Part shown: in pieces, positions 21,412 to 32,791 of the stretch
How positions within the stretch are numbered: the first letter of the stretch is position 1
How the letters are laid out: every line of letters starts with the position of its first letter
Assembly (NCBI RefSeq): GCF_033807715.1
Contig: NC_084606.1
Span: forward strand, 36,026,398 to 36,090,397
DNA length: 64,000 bases
Source: Cololabis saira
Taxonomy: Eukaryota > Chordata > Actinopteri > Beloniformes > Belonidae
Direction: 5' to 3'
Notes under the pieces: model-generated
What the model saw: only the letters and a program-made list of their open reading frames with translations
What the model was told of the DNA's origin: nothing
Database searches by the model: none
Position numbers and translations under genes: made by a program

Positions 21412-22449
21412 TAGGGCTGGGCGATATATATCGAGATTTTAATATATATCGATATATTTTCAAACGCAATATGGTACGAGACAATATCGTTTATATCGAT
21501 TATTAAAAAAATATATATATATTTTTTATGAGTTTGATTTAGCTTATTTTGTGACAAATTGACTTGAATGTTTTATTTGAGATTTGCACAAATGTTTTGT
21601 TATTTTCACAACTGTCAACCTCAGTGGAAAAGTCTGCCTGTTACTGTCTACATTGTATTAATTACACAGTGTATTTTAATTTAATTGTTATGCAGGAAAG
21701 GGGTATTTGTTTTATTTTATTCAAGAAGCATTTTTATTCCATAATTGCAGGCAGTTTATTTTTATTTCATTTGTTTTATACATTTTGATATTGTGCAGAC
21801 CTCTGTTAATAAAGGAACCTGTGAGACATTTGGCACGAGGCTTTGTATTAAAACTGACTGTTTTTTTAAGGGTTTGCCTCAGAAAAAAATGAAGCTAACA
21901 GAGATGCTAACAGGGGCGGCAGTAGCTCAGGTGGTAGAGCGGGTCGTCCAATGATCCGAAGGTCGGCGGTTCGAATCCCGCTCTGTCCCAGTTTGCTGTC
22001 GTAGTGTCCTTGGGCAAGACACCTTACCCACCTTGCCCCGTGTGAATGTGTTTGAATGTGTATGAATGTTGGTGGTGGTCGGAGGGGCCGTTAGGCGCGA
22101 TATGGCAGCCACGCTTCCGTCAGTCTGCCCCAGGGCAGCTGTGGCTACAAATGTAGCTTACCACCACCAGAGAGAATGTGTATGAATGAATAATGATTTC
22201 TGTAAATTTCTGTAAAGCGCTCTGGGTGCCTAGAAGGGCGCTATATAAATCCAAGTCATTATTATTATTATTATTATTAACAGAGATGCTAACAGAGATG
22301 CTAACAGAGATGCTAACAGAGATGCTATGCTATAATGCTTTGGGGGAAACCCCAATTATGGCACAGAAAAAATATCGATATATATCGAGTATCGCCATTC
22401 AGCTAGAAAATATCGAGATATGACTTTTGGTCCATATCGCCCAGCCCTA
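21412..22449. mobile_element. hAT element inserted in the PYD2 promoter
   Basis: The termini TAGGGCTGGGCGATATA and its inverse TATCGCCCAGCCCTA are flanked by an 8-bp duplication ATGCGCGT (21404-21411, 22450-22457). The paralogous promoter at about 35345 has one ATGCGCGT and no insert. It contains a SINE (21913-22278) and short CTAACAGAGATG tandem repeats. It ends 65 bp before the PYD2 start. Confidence 0.92.
21913..22278 (+). mobile_element. tRNA-derived SINE
   Basis: The head has RNA polymerase III box A (TAGCTCAGGTGG) and box B (GGTTCGAATCC). The conserved body follows (GTGTCCTTGGGCAAGACA, GTCTGCCCCAGGGCAGCTGTG). The tail is a LINE-like AAGCGCTCTGGG...GCGCTATATAAATCCAAG plus (ATT)n. It is nested in the hAT element. 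Direct repeats of AACAGAGATGCTAACAG lie on both sides, though the site itself is a tandem repeat. Confidence 0.85.
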
Positions 22450-22514
22450 ATGCGCGTGCACTAAGCTGGAAACCATCACCTTCTCATCTTTTTTCTTTCT
22501 TTCTTTTTGTCTGA

Positions 22515-22758
22515 ATGATGCAGCAAAAAACCCCGAAAAAGATTTTGAAAGACTCCCTGGACGAGCTTTCTGAGGAGAACTTCAATGAGTTTTGCGACGC
22601 GCTCGTGGGCGCTCGCGTCCCTCTCGTGAAGGTGCAGGGGAAAAGCCGCCTGGAGATCGCAGAAATGATGATAAGCACTTTCATGGAGCAGGGAGCTCTG
22701 GAGGGGGCAGAGAAGATCCTCAGAGAGATCAGCTGCCCCCTGGTTGCGGACAAACTCG
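22515..22758 (+). CDS. PYD exon of copy 2
   Basis: First exon, with two in-frame ATGs (22515 and 22518). It keeps an intact frame and the same donor as copy 1. Conservation of coding frame despite many base changes suggests it has been under selection. Confidence 0.88.
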
Positions 22759-25247
22759 GTAGGTTCAACATCTGGGTCCGTGGTAGGTTACGTTTGCTTC
22801 TGCGCACACAAAAGTTCAGTGAAATGAAGGCTGCTCCCAGTTTCCTTTCTCCTTGAAGCCATTTGAGACACTTTAACTTGAGGAAAAACAAGATATTTAT
22901 GAAGCTGGAGCAAATAAAAGCTCGTTTGAACTCTTTCAAACAGCTAAATGGAGAATCACAGATGTAAATGTCCGCTGGTGAAGTTTTCACGGGACAAACA
23001 GCTTTGTTGCTGTTGAGTCATAAATGTTCATATGTGTGTAGTCTGTGGAAACATATTTGAGTCATATTTTAATAAAACAACGTTACATATAAGGTAAAAG
23101 CTGATATTCAATTCAATTCAATTTTATTTATATAGCGTCTAATACAACAGATGTTGTCTCTAGACGCTTTCCAGAGATCCAGAACATGAACATAAACATA
23201 AACATAAACCCCCGAGCAATTATTACATAAATAATGTCAGGTAAAAACTCCCCTAGTGGGAGAAAAGCCTTAAGCCAAACAGTGGCAAGGAAAACTCCCC
23301 TTTAGGAGGAAAGAAACCTTGAGCAGGACCAGGCTCATAAGGGGGGACCCTCCTGCCGAAGGCCAGACTGGGGGAGTCGGGGGACGTCAGCAGCACACAG
23401 CAGGCAGGTGGAAGCAGCAACAGGATGACCAGAGGTGGGGGGGGCGTCAGCAGCACACAGCAGGCAGGTGGAAGCAGCAACAGGATGACCAGAGGTGGGG
23501 GGGGCGTCAGCAGCACACAGCAGGCAGGTGGAAGCAGCAGCAGGATGACCAGAGGGGGGGGGTGCAGGCAGGCGGAAGCAGCAACAGCAGACATCCACGT
23601 AGGCAGGTGGAAGCAGCAACAGGATGACCGGGGATGGGGGGAGGGGGGCCGGGAACACATGCCAGAACGCAGCTCCTGAAGCTCCGGCCTGCAAACATGC
23701 GCAAAAGAGAAAAAGGGGGGGCCGGCACAAGAAACTACAGGAGCGATGGACAAAAATGATAGCTATGAGATATACTTATAATAAATAAAAATGGTAATGG
23801 GGAAGAGAGGCAGGGAAAAGGAGAGGAGATATTTTAGCAGCTTTATTATTCTCAACAGTCGTTAACAGCCAGGTATAATAAAATGCATGATTACATTTAC
23901 CTCTGCACTTATATTTAGGTCAGGGGTGTCAAACTCATGACCAATTTTTTTCTCGCGGGCCGCACCCTCAAAATAACAAAAACAGTGCGGAAATTATTTT
24001 TTCTAATTCTTTTTTTTTTACTATTGTTATCTAATCCAATATCAGTTTAGTTAATTTTAAAGGAAATATGCACTTTGTTTACACCATAATTATGTAAAAT
24101 ATATTTCTTCAGGATCTTTTCTTGAAATTTCTCGTTTTTTTTCAAATTATGTAAGATACTTTTAATATCATTTTACAAAGATAAACACAAACAAGTATGT
24201 TTTTTTTACATTTCGCTTTTTTATAGGAAATTTAATTAAAAGCAAAATCTTTCTTATTACATCCGAGAGTGTTTCTTTGTGATTTAGAGATTTTTCCAGT
24301 ACAATTAAGTGTATTTATTTTTAAAAATTGGCGCAGATATTTACGCCAGTGTGCCAAAAAAGTCAGCATTTCTCTTTTAACTGTTTTACTTTGTCACTAT
24401 CCTCGTATTCAAAACTGAAATTCTCCGAATAAATATCTTCTATCATCTTTTTTAGCAGTGATATTTTTCCTGCAAAAATATATAATAGTAATCAGTTAAT
24501 AAAAATAAACGACCGTTTACAAAGAAATAAAATCTGCAAATGCATTCTAGAAAACTGCTCTCTTTGTGGAATAACGATGGATTTGTATAAGAAATATATT
24601 ATCGGATATGCTGCGATTCATGGCAATTATTTATGCCTTCCTTTTTAGTAAATTAACATTTAGTTTTTTTTGCGTTGGAAACCTCTCTCGGGCCGCATGA
24701 AAACCTCTCTCCCCCACGGGCCGCACATTTGACACCCCTGATTTAGGGTGAATATCCTCAGTCAGCAACAATTAAAACGTTTACTAAGATGACCAGAATG
24801 ACACCTGCTGGCCACAACTGTAGACTGTATAATAATAGACTGGAAAAACCACGTGACGTCACCCACTGGCGCACCTCTGGACAGATTTGACCAGAACTAA
24901 TATAAGAAACATTAATGAGCATCATAGGTCAGCCTAAACTAGTGGTCCCCGGATTATGTTTTATGGGCCCCCCTTTGGTTTATCAAACAAGTTAATTTAG
25001 TGTATAGTATATTATCTGACTAAAAGTGTAAAAGATAAACATTTTTTAAACAGTTCACATTTGTATTGTTTCAAAATATAAACACTACTGGCACACAACT
25101 CACAATTATTCTATCCGTCCACCCACCGTAAATGCAGTGAATGCATTTTATCTTTCAGAATTTAATACTGTCTTTTTCACTTTTACAGGTAGAGACAAAC
25201 TTGACTTAATCCAGAATGGGGGCCAAGATGATATGGATCTGCGCTAG
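22515..25247 (+). CDS. Predicted PYD-only protein, copy 2 (two exons)
   Basis: Exon 1 (22515-22758) encodes a PYD from [62 protein letters not shown]; donor G|GTAGGT as in copy 1. It is four residues shorter than copy 1 in the loop after FCDALV. The next conserved acceptor (TTTTACAG, 25181-25188) leads to exon 2, which adds GRDKLDLIQNGGQDDMDLR and TAG at 25245-25247, giving about 100 residues. The upstream intron end is homologous to copy 1, but the exon 2 sequence is not. As in copy 1, no CARD or NACHT follows. Role inferred: PYD-PYD interaction partner or inhibitor in inflammasome signalling. Confidence 0.7.
23109..23757 (-). mobile_element. Inverted 3' end of an L2-type LINE with internal minisatellite
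   Basis: It starts with TTCAATTCAATTTTATTTATATAGCGTC, the reverse of the 3' end at 9385-10170, and follows the same body in reverse. It lies in PYD2 intron 1. The middle has expanded into a 60-bp tandem repeat. Confidence 0.75.
23386..23565. repeat. 60-bp minisatellite, about three copies
   Basis: The unit contains GTCAGCAGCACACAGCAGG, then GGTGGAAGCAGCAACAGGA, then TGACCAGAGGTGGGGGGGGC, and repeats with exactly 60-bp period (23401, 23461, 23521). A partial, shorter unit continues to about 23640. All frames are open because 60 is divisible by three. Confidence 0.9.
23921..24740. mobile_element. hAT element, CAGGGGTGTCAAACTCA family
   Basis: The termini CAGGGGTGTCAAACTC and TTTGACACCCCTG are flanked by ATTTAGGT and ATTTAGGG (8 bp, one mismatch). 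A CGGGCCGCA motif lies just inside both ends. AT-rich interior, no transposase. In PYD2 intron 1. Confidence 0.85.
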
Positions 25248-25684
25248 ACACGTCATCCAGTGTGAGATGTATGCCAGAATAAGGCCCAATCCCAATACTC
25301 CCCCTACTTTCTTTCACTAGCCCTACTTTCTTTCACTACCCCTAAAAAAGAAGGGACAGATTTTAGGGCACTTGAAATCTTCCCAGGTCTGTCCCAATTA
25401 GGGTTGCACGGTATACCGGTACCAGTATAGTACCGCGGTACTAGAGTTTTGAAAACGGTACTATACCAGCATTTAAAAACAAACGGTACTTTTATATATT
25501 TTTTCTATGCAAACGAATTGGTAAATTGGAGCCTGTCTCTTTAAGCACGGCGAGCTCAGCGAGTGTGACGTAGTTGCAGAAGCAGAGCCGCCTCCCCCTC
25601 CCACTCGCATGCGGAGGAGAGAGAAACGAGAAGTCGCGTGTTAGACAGACAGAGCGGGTTGAAATAAAGTTGAAATAAATAGAG

Positions 25685-25963
25685 ATGGCAGCTGCAGAAA
25701 AGCCCGTACTTTTGGACAAAATGGGGGCCCGAAGTACGGTGTGGAAATATTTCGGGTTCAAACCGAGCGATATGGGCAAGCCATTGAACCCAGAAACACC
25801 GCAGTCCGAGCGGTGCGACAAAGTGAGTCTCGCAAAAGGAGGCAACACTTCAAACTTGTCCAAACATTTAAAGGACAACCACGCGGACTTCTTCCACGAC
25901 TTCAGTCAAGAACGACAGCTGATAACTTTGTTCACCAGTTCACTGCACTGTCATGTCAATTAA
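25685..25963 (+). pseudogene. N-terminal BED zinc finger of a hAT transposase (ZBED1-like)
   Basis: From ATG the frame reads a Trp-Lys-Tyr-Phe-Gly-Phe start, a single recognisable Cys in RCDKVSLAKGGNTSNLSKHL, then KDNHADFF. This is the BED-finger pattern of Ac/ZBED transposases, with the His pair intact. The first Cys of the Cys-x2-Cys pair is not visible (SERCDK). The frame ends at 25963 without a catalytic domain, so it is an internally deleted derivative. Confidence 0.75.
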
Positions 25964-26269
25964 AGAAGTACAGAGCCTCTCCCAGCCCGTAGTAAACCTA
26001 CAGTAGCCTATACAGAGAGTTAAAACATGTCCATGGTTAATAAATGCAATTTTTAAATATTAAAAAAAAAAAAATTACAATCTTAAAATATTTAAATAAA
26101 TTCCACAGACTATAATATAACTTTAATATATTTTTTATATTTTAATATTATTTAATGTTTCATATATATTATAAACCATTAAGGCAATGAATTATATTAA
26201 TTAATATTATATATTAAAACACACTTTTGTAAAACATTCCATTAGCCTACAATATCTAATCCTATCCTA

Positions 26270-26637
26270 AAGGACTGTCTCAGAAAATTAGAATAGTGTG
26301 ATGAAGTTCTTTATTTTCTGTAATGTAATTTAAAAAACAAAAATGTCATACATTCTGGATTTATTACAAATCAACTAAAATATTGCAAGCCTTTTATTAT
26401 TTTAATATTGATGATTATGGCTTACAGTTTAAGATTAAGATTCCCAGAATATTCAAATTTTTTGAGATAGGATATTTGAGTTTTCTTAAAGTGTAAGCCA
26501 TGATCAGCAATATTAAAATAATAAAAGGCTTGCAATATTTCAGTTGATTTGTAATGAATCCAGAATGTATGACTTTTTTGTTTTTTGTAATTGCATTACA
26601 GAAAATCACAATATTCTAATTTTCTGAGACATTCCTG
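26270..26637. mobile_element. Palindromic Tc1-like MITE, third copy
   Basis: Same family as 282-658, with TA flanks (26268-26269, 26638-26639) and terminal substitutions (AAGGACTG, CATTCCTG). It is the innermost of three nested elements. Confidence 0.85.
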
Positions 26638-28035
26638 TAGATGATAGAATGAGCCTCAATTTATTTTTCTAGTTATGCCCATTTAATGTTTCATGTGGCC
26701 TATAGTTTCAAAACACAAACCTTTTGAACAATGAGAACAAGTAAAATAAAGCAATGGCATTTAAAGTAAAATGACCATGTTAATTAAAATACTGTACCCC
26801 CTCCTTCCCCCAATTACAGAAGACTAGTGCTCCTGGCTCAGAGAGGGTGACACCACCCACTCAGAAGCAGGAGTTTTTGCTGCTACAGTATTTTATTTAA
26901 CATGGTGACTTTAATTTGAATGGCATTGCTTTATTTTACTTGTTCACACTGTTCTAAAGGTTTGAACATTTTAATATCCCATGCCAATTATTTATTTTAT
27001 TCATTGTTGTTATTGTTCCCAAAGTCTGCTTTAAAATAAAGGAAAATATTGACATTTGAGAGTGTTCCACCTTTTTACAAAAAGTATCGAAAAGTATCGA
27101 AAAGTATCGAAATACATATTGGTATCGGTATCGAAACAGAAATTTGGTATCGTGACAACCCTAGTCCCAATACTCCCCCTACTGCTACTTTCAGCACCAC
27201 CCCTAAAATCAGGAAGCTGAGACCCAAAAGCTGTTTTAATTTCAGCTGTAGCGCTGTTAATATGCCACTTTATTAAGTTTTAATATTTTTTCAGGGGTAA
27301 AAGTAACCGTTAAGATCCCCAACCTGGGCTCAGTTTATCCAAATAACACCTGTTAAGAAATTTGATCTGATGTTTTCGGAGATGAGAAGAGCCGCCGGCT
27401 CGGAGCAGCAGCAGCCGGAGTACAGACGTGATCACCAGGTCAACCTGCGCCGTCGTCCCGGGGGAGAAACCTGCAGCTCTGTGGAGAATTACCTCTGGCT
27501 GAAACAAATCATTTAGGAAGATAAATGTTGGTTTAATAGATGAAATCTAACAGTTGTAGCTACGCCTGTTAAGAAATTTGCTCCAAAAATTTCGAGATTT
27601 CTTCCTGCTGGCTCCGGAGCTGAAAAAATAAGAAATGTCCGCCATGTTTTTTTTTTTTATTCAGTCCGCAAATGGCGACGAAAAGCATTCTGGGAAATTT
27701 TTCTGGCCCTAGATCAGCTAGTGAGGATCGGAAATCCCTACATCCATAGCCACTACACTACTTTTCTTCACTAGACCTAGGTGGAAAGAGGAATTGGGAC
27801 ACCACTACCCTCACGGGAACGCGCAAAATTTAGGGGTAGGCATGAAAACGAGGGGTAGTGGGAGAATTGGGACAGAGCCTAAGAGCTCTGCCAACCTCTC
27901 AGGAGAAGAAGGCTACGAGGGTCCTCTCAGAAACTCAGATGCATGCAAAAACATCCTTCGGAAGCAGCAACCATATCTCATAGCTGACCTCGAAATTGGT
28001 TCTTCACTGAGAATAATCTGTGATTTGAACATGAC

Positions 28036-28041
28036 AATAAA
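28036..28041 (+). promoter_or_regulatory. Candidate poly(A) signal of PYD gene 2
   Basis: AATAAA in ATGACAATAAAATCATTG lies after the Harbinger-like insertion. Removing that insertion places it about 190 bp after the PYD2 stop codon. Confidence 0.5.
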
Positions 28042-28332
28042 ATCATTGTTTTAAGTAAGATCTGAGTTACTGTGTTTGCTTTTCCCACAATATGGAAAAA
28101 ATAATGCTTCAACGTTGATATTTTGACCTAAACCTTTAATTGGGGCTAAGAACGGCTCCTGAACTGACATAATTGGTGTTAGAACTGTAAAAGAAGAAGT
28201 GGATGAGCAGAGGAGTGGAAAAAATGGACTCGTTAATGAGCAACCAGCTTGATTTCTATGCTGGTCTAAACTGGTCATTGATGGTTTGATGGTGGTTTGA
28301 TTTGAAGATTTTATTTCAAACATAGATGTTAA

Positions 28333-29135
28333 AGGGATTGTGACATGAAAAACACATTTTTCTTGATTTTTTGTGTTTTGTTGGGTGTCTTGACATCAAT
28401 TACACCCAAAAAACAACAAACTTTTAACATTCAGTGTATTGTGTGCTTTCTGGGATTTTCCGCATAACTATGCAAAAACGGCGCATGTGGTTTGGTGGTG
28501 GATCGTTACGTCACGCCCCGCTAAATCACCGCCCCCTCCAACCAGCTCCCTGTCTCCTCTCCTCTCCAGCGCACCATAAAGGCTGATTTATGGTTCCGCG
28601 TTACACCGACGCAGAGCCTACGGCGTAGGGTTACGCGGCGACGCGCTCGGTACGCTGAACCCTACGGCGTAGGCTCTGCGTCGATTTAACGCGGAACCAT
28701 AAATGAGGCTTAACACGCAGCTGTTTAGAGCCTCTTTTGTTCTAATCACCGGAGGAAAACTGCTTAGAAGACCCGCGGCCACTGACTGGACTTAAGATAA
28801 GGGGACAGTGCTGCTTGCATGCCTTTATTTTTATGATTGTTTGCTGTGGTTCGCCCTCCTGCTTTTCCGTGCATGCTTCGCCTGTCGCTCCAACGCCGCT
28901 GTGAGCGTATGGCTGGAGGAGGAGGAGGTTTGGAGGAGGAGCGGAGCAATGATTGACAGGAAAGGGGGGAAAGGAAGCATTTTTCACGGCGCAAAAAAAC
29001 ACTGTAATAAAAAGCCAGGAAAAGAGTACTAAGAGTGAAGTTTTTCTTGTTACACTCTTTTAGACACATTTGAGGGATGTTGCCCAAGACTTTTAATAGT
29101 GTTAAAAGCATGTTAAAAATGATGTCACAATACCT
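28333..29135. mobile_element. TTAA-type DNA element with nested hairpin MITE
   Basis: The termini AGGGATTGTGACAT and ATGTCACAATACCT-type inverse are flanked by TTAA (28329-28332, 29136-29139), as for piggyBac/Kolobok elements. The GC-rich hairpin MITE is nested at about 28575-28712. No transposase is present. Confidence 0.75.
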
Positions 29136-29183
29136 TTAAAAAAAAAAAGTACAAAAAAGTAAAAAAACAGAATATAAATATAC

Positions 29184-29721
29184 CGTATTTTCTGGACTAT
29201 AAGCCGCTACTTTTTTCATAGGTTTTGAACCATGCGGCTTATACAAAGGTGCGGCTATTCTGTGGATTTTTCTTCCACCGCTCGGGGGAGTGCTAACCGG
29301 AATTAGAATCAAAACTAAGACAAAATAAATGCAAAGAAGAATACGCTACTTCTTCTTTAGCAGATAGAAGTAGAAGCAGATTTCAAACAGATAAATAGAT
29401 AAATAAATACCGGTTATTTTCTCTTGGTTCTGTCCCGTTTTAATCAGCAAAGTTGCTGCCGTGTTAAAAGACACTGTTAGGAAAGATCTATTTAGGTACA
29501 AACATGATCATCATTTACAGTTCAAAATCCTTCTGTACATGTAGTAAATATCTAATCTAACAACATAAATATCTGCGTCTTGCATATCTTTTTTTTTTTT
29601 AAATAAAAGTGGGTGCGGCTTATATACAGGTGCGGCTTGTATATCTTTTTTTTATTGTTTTTTTAAAAATAGAGCGGGTGCGGCTTATATACAGGTGCGG
29701 CTTATAGTCCAGAAAATACGG
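29184..29721. mobile_element. DNA element with CCGTATTTTCTGGACTATAAG termini
   Basis: CCGTATTTTCTGGACTATAA is mirrored by TTATAGTCCAGAAAATACGG and flanked by TA. GTGCGGCTTATA motifs are repeated near the right end (about 29612-29706). Non-autonomous. Confidence 0.85.
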
Positions 29722-30189
29722 TATATATATATGTACAGCTCTTGGTCAGACCACACAGATCGACCAACATGCTCAAAACGGAGTAGGATTGAAGAAAACA
29801 CTTATCAAGTGTACCCTTTTTTGATTTTTTTATCCCCGGTTTTTTGTGTCAGACAAAACAAACGCCCAGCATTTAGTTGTGCTACTATGTATGTACTAAT
29901 AGAAGTAATTATAATGCATGTTATAGATGTTAGGTGTCAGATACTTCTGTCATTGCTCTTGAACAAGGCACCTCAGATATGGAGTTGGTCCCTGGGCTGC
30001 CATTGCTCCACTGCTCTTAATAGTTAGGGTCAAATGCAGAGGACGAATTTTCCCACTAGAATCAATCAAGTGTAACTTTTCCTCATGGTACTTTTAAATC
30101 TATTGGGAATTCATCTATTACAATTCAAAACAAAACCCCACAAAACACTGTAAATTAACATATTAATCCTCTCATGTCGACTCAAGGCC

Positions 30190-30449
30190 ATTTTAATTCA
30201 AGTGCAAATTGTTGAAAACAAATGAAACAGTTTACAAAATCTGAAAATATTACAAATAATACAAAATAGCAGTGACCAAAACACCTGCAGAAATACTGCA
30301 GGAATGACATAGCAGCAGTTAAATGCAGCCTTCTGTAAGCTTTAAATATCCACTGGGCTTACATCAAATACATCAAAACACAACAATAAAAAACACTTTT
30401 CTGAACTTATCAATATGACTCTGTCCTTCACAGGATAAGTCAAATGGAT
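30190..30449. repeat. Repeat shared with 47795-48010 and 58330-58551
   Basis: AGTGACCAAAACACCTGCAG, then ATTCCTGCAG-type and CTTCTGTAAGCTTTAAATATCC, occur in the same order in three places, each time next to the palindromic MITE at its side. This implies they moved or were duplicated as one unit. Confidence 0.75.
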
Positions 30450-30779
30450 CACTGCAAAAACTCACAATCTTAACAAGAATATTTCTCTTATTTCTAGTTA
30501 AAATGTCTCATTTTCAGTAGATTTTCACTTAAAATAAGTAGAAAAATCTGCCAGTGGAACAAGATTTTTTTGCTTGTAATGAGAAAATAAATCTTGTTCC
30601 ACTGGCAGATTTTCCTACTTATTTCAAGTGAAAATTTACTTGAACCAGGTGAAAATTGTCAAATAAGTTATTTTTCTGGTGATGACTTTTAAGTGTAATG
30701 AGATTTTTTGACTAAAAATGAGACATTTTAACTAGAAATAAGACAAATATTCCTGGTAAGATTTTGAGTTTTTGCAGTG
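30450..30779. mobile_element. Palindromic MITE (CACTGCAAAAACTCACAATC)
   Basis: A complete copy: CACTGCAAAAACTC at the left is mirrored by GAGTTTTTGCAGTG at the right. The centre carries the inverted pair CTGCCAGTGGAACAAG/CTTGTTCCACTGGCAG. Relatives are at 867, 47470 and 58552. Confidence 0.85.
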
Positions 30780-31650
30780 ATAACTCTTGTGTGGTCACTT
30801 TGCGGAGCTTGGCTATGGCTGCCTACCCCACTCATAGAAGTTTCCAAAGACTTTTGTAATCATGTTTTCTGTTTTCAATTCTAGGGTGCTCCTACTTGTA
30901 GTTAAAATGTTCATCTGACTAAAACCACGCTCACACTCAGCTGTGGAGATAACCAGCGTGTTCACTGCTTGAAGGAGAGGTTTCAGCTCTTCTGGTGCTG
31001 GTGGTTTCAGTTCATCAACAGTTTTGAGTCTGATCATGTCAATATATTCCCTCATCCCTCTTTGAATTTGTCTGCCATTATCAAGCTTGAAAAAGGAGCA
31101 TAGTTCCTGTATTTCCTTTCCGGCATAACGAACCCCACACACATCTGGCCAGCTACACAGCTGCCGCACTTTGATGTTGTTAAGAAAGTTCTGGTATTCT
31201 TACTTGCTTCTGTGTTTGCCAGGCAGGCAGCCCATTCTCGTCTCAATACTAGCAGCCAGGGCATGAAAAAAACGTTGGTGGTTTATTTCTCTGCTGTACC
31301 TTGAATTATTTGTCAGTGGACTCCTATGAATAGCTTCAAACCCACTGCTGTCCGAGCCTCTTCTGCTCTTGGTCCAGGTTGCTCTGCCATTGACTTTAAC
31401 ACGCGGACCTGCCGACTGACACTTGCTTCGGCCTTGGGGAGCGTCATGTTTCTTTCTTGAAGGGAGAGAGAGAATTCAGGCAGCTCTTCTAAGGCATCAT
31501 ACATGACTCCAAGATTCTGGACAAAGGTTGCAATTAGAAAAAGCCATCTTCACATAGAACGCGGCAACACTGCCGGGGTGGCGCAGAGTCGGCGGTGAAT
31601 GGCCGCCGACTCTGCGCAGACTCGTCGCAGAGTCGGGGCAGAGCAGGGCG

Positions 31651-32440
31651 CGCAGGGGTCTCCAACTCCGGTCCTGGAGAGCACCTATCCAGCATGTTTT
31701 AGATCTTTCCCTGCTTCAGCACACCATGATACAAGGAGCTGTGTCAGCAACAGAACTGTCCGGACCTTGGTGACAAGTTAATCAAATCAAATCAAATCAA
31801 ATCAAACTTTATTTATATAGCACTTATCATACAAATAATGTAACACAAAGTGCTTAACATAAAACAAATAAACATAAAAATTATTAATGCCCCCCTCCCC
31901 GCACACACAAGCACACTACAATTCACCTAAATTACACACACAGACACACACGCAGACACATGGTGTAGACATGGCTAGGCACAGAGGATCCAGGTGAGGA
32001 AACAGTAACAGGGAGCCGTCCACGCCAGGAGGTCCCATAGCCCGCAGCTACAAGGGGGGGGGGCCCACAGAGACCATCCCGGCCCGGACGGAAAGAGGAG
32101 TCCACACCACAGCGGTGAAGCCGTGGTGCAGAGCTCCACAACCATCCAGGCCAGAACCATCCCCAGGACGACCCCCTGCAGGCCAGAGTCACTCCCAGCA
32201 TGGAGGCTCCCCATGAGGAAACACTGGAGATAAAAGCTACAAGAAAGCAGGATAAAATACACTAAAGGAGTTTAAAAGAGTATAACATAACATAAAATCC
32301 TAAAAGTATGTCTAGAAAGCAAGACATTAAAAACTAAAATGACGACCATGGATTAGAATCAGGTGTGTTCATGCAGGGAGACACCTAAAACATGCTGGAT
32401 AGGTCTCTCCAGGACTGGAGTTGGAGACCCCTGGCGTACA
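31651..32440. mobile_element. hAT-type MITE split by a LINE-like 3' end
   Basis: The ends CAGGGGTCTCCAACTCCGG and its inverse CTCCAGG...GTTGGAGACCCCTG bound the element. An insertion at about 31783-32340 starts with (AATCA)n and CTTTATTTATATAGCAC, the inverted tail of a LINE/SINE. Confidence 0.65.
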
Positions 32441-32593
32441 TATTTGTTGCAAGTGGCTTGGCGACCGAAAAAGAGTTTCATAACCATATATTGATAAATG
32501 ATTCAATTGATCCTGATATGAGGCATGGAAATGCTATATTTTATTTTAAATTAACATTTTATTGTTAAAAGAGCAAAAGAATATCACATTTCT

Positions 32594-32791
32594 TTTTTTT
32601 TTTTTTTTTAAGGTTTTTTTGGGCTCTAGTGGCCCTTTATTGGAGATGCAGACTGGAAAGGGGTAGAGAGAGAGAACGGGGAAGACACGCAGCAAAGGTG
32701 CGCGGGCTGGATTCGAACCCGCGACCGCTGCAGGAGGACTGTAGCCTCAGTATATGGCCCGCTGCTTAACCCACTGCGCCACCGAGCAGCC
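32594..32791 (-). mobile_element. tRNA-derived SINE with 16-bp target duplication
   Basis: On the - strand, box A (GTGGCGCAGTGGG) and box B (GGTTCGAATCC) follow a GGCTGCTC start, and the body ends in an A-rich tail (T-run at 32594-32610). AGAATATCACATTTCT flanks it perfectly (32578-32593, 32792-32807), showing LINE-machinery integration. Confidence 0.9.

Larger units (their letters stand above)
21290..22514 (+). promoter_or_regulatory. Promoter / 5' UTR region of PYD gene 2, split by a hAT element
   Basis: Blocks at 21297-21411 (TGTTTCACATTCCTCATAAA, GAGCGGATATGCGCG) and 22450-22514 are matched, uninterrupted and inverted, upstream of the PYD pseudogene (about 35277-35465). The shared block defines an ancestral proximal promoter of roughly 180 bp. 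No TATA box is obvious. Confidence 0.6.
25399..27163 (+). mobile_element. hAT element with BED-finger ORF, nested
   Basis: The termini TAGGGTTGCACGGTATACCG and GGTATCGTGACAACCCTA are flanked by GTCCCAAT on both sides (25391-25398, 27164-27171). It keeps the first part of the transposase gene (25685-25963) but has lost the catalytic part. The palindromic MITE at 26270-26637 is nested inside it. Confidence 0.88.
25283..27879. mobile_element. PIF/Harbinger-like element (TAA target), host of two nested insertions
   Basis: The termini GGCCCAATCCCAATACTCCC and TTGGGACAGAGCC are flanked by TAA (25280-25282, 27880-27882). It inserted 36 bp after the PYD2 stop, separating that gene's coding end from its poly(A) signal. 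It contains a hAT element at 25399-27163. A shorter relative is at 53670-54543. Confidence 0.78.

Noticed and set aside
21913..21990. tRNA gene
   Set aside because: Box A and box B are present, but the sequence is followed by a SINE body and tail, and the cloverleaf stems are degraded. It is a SINE head. The same holds for 32700-32791 on the - strand.
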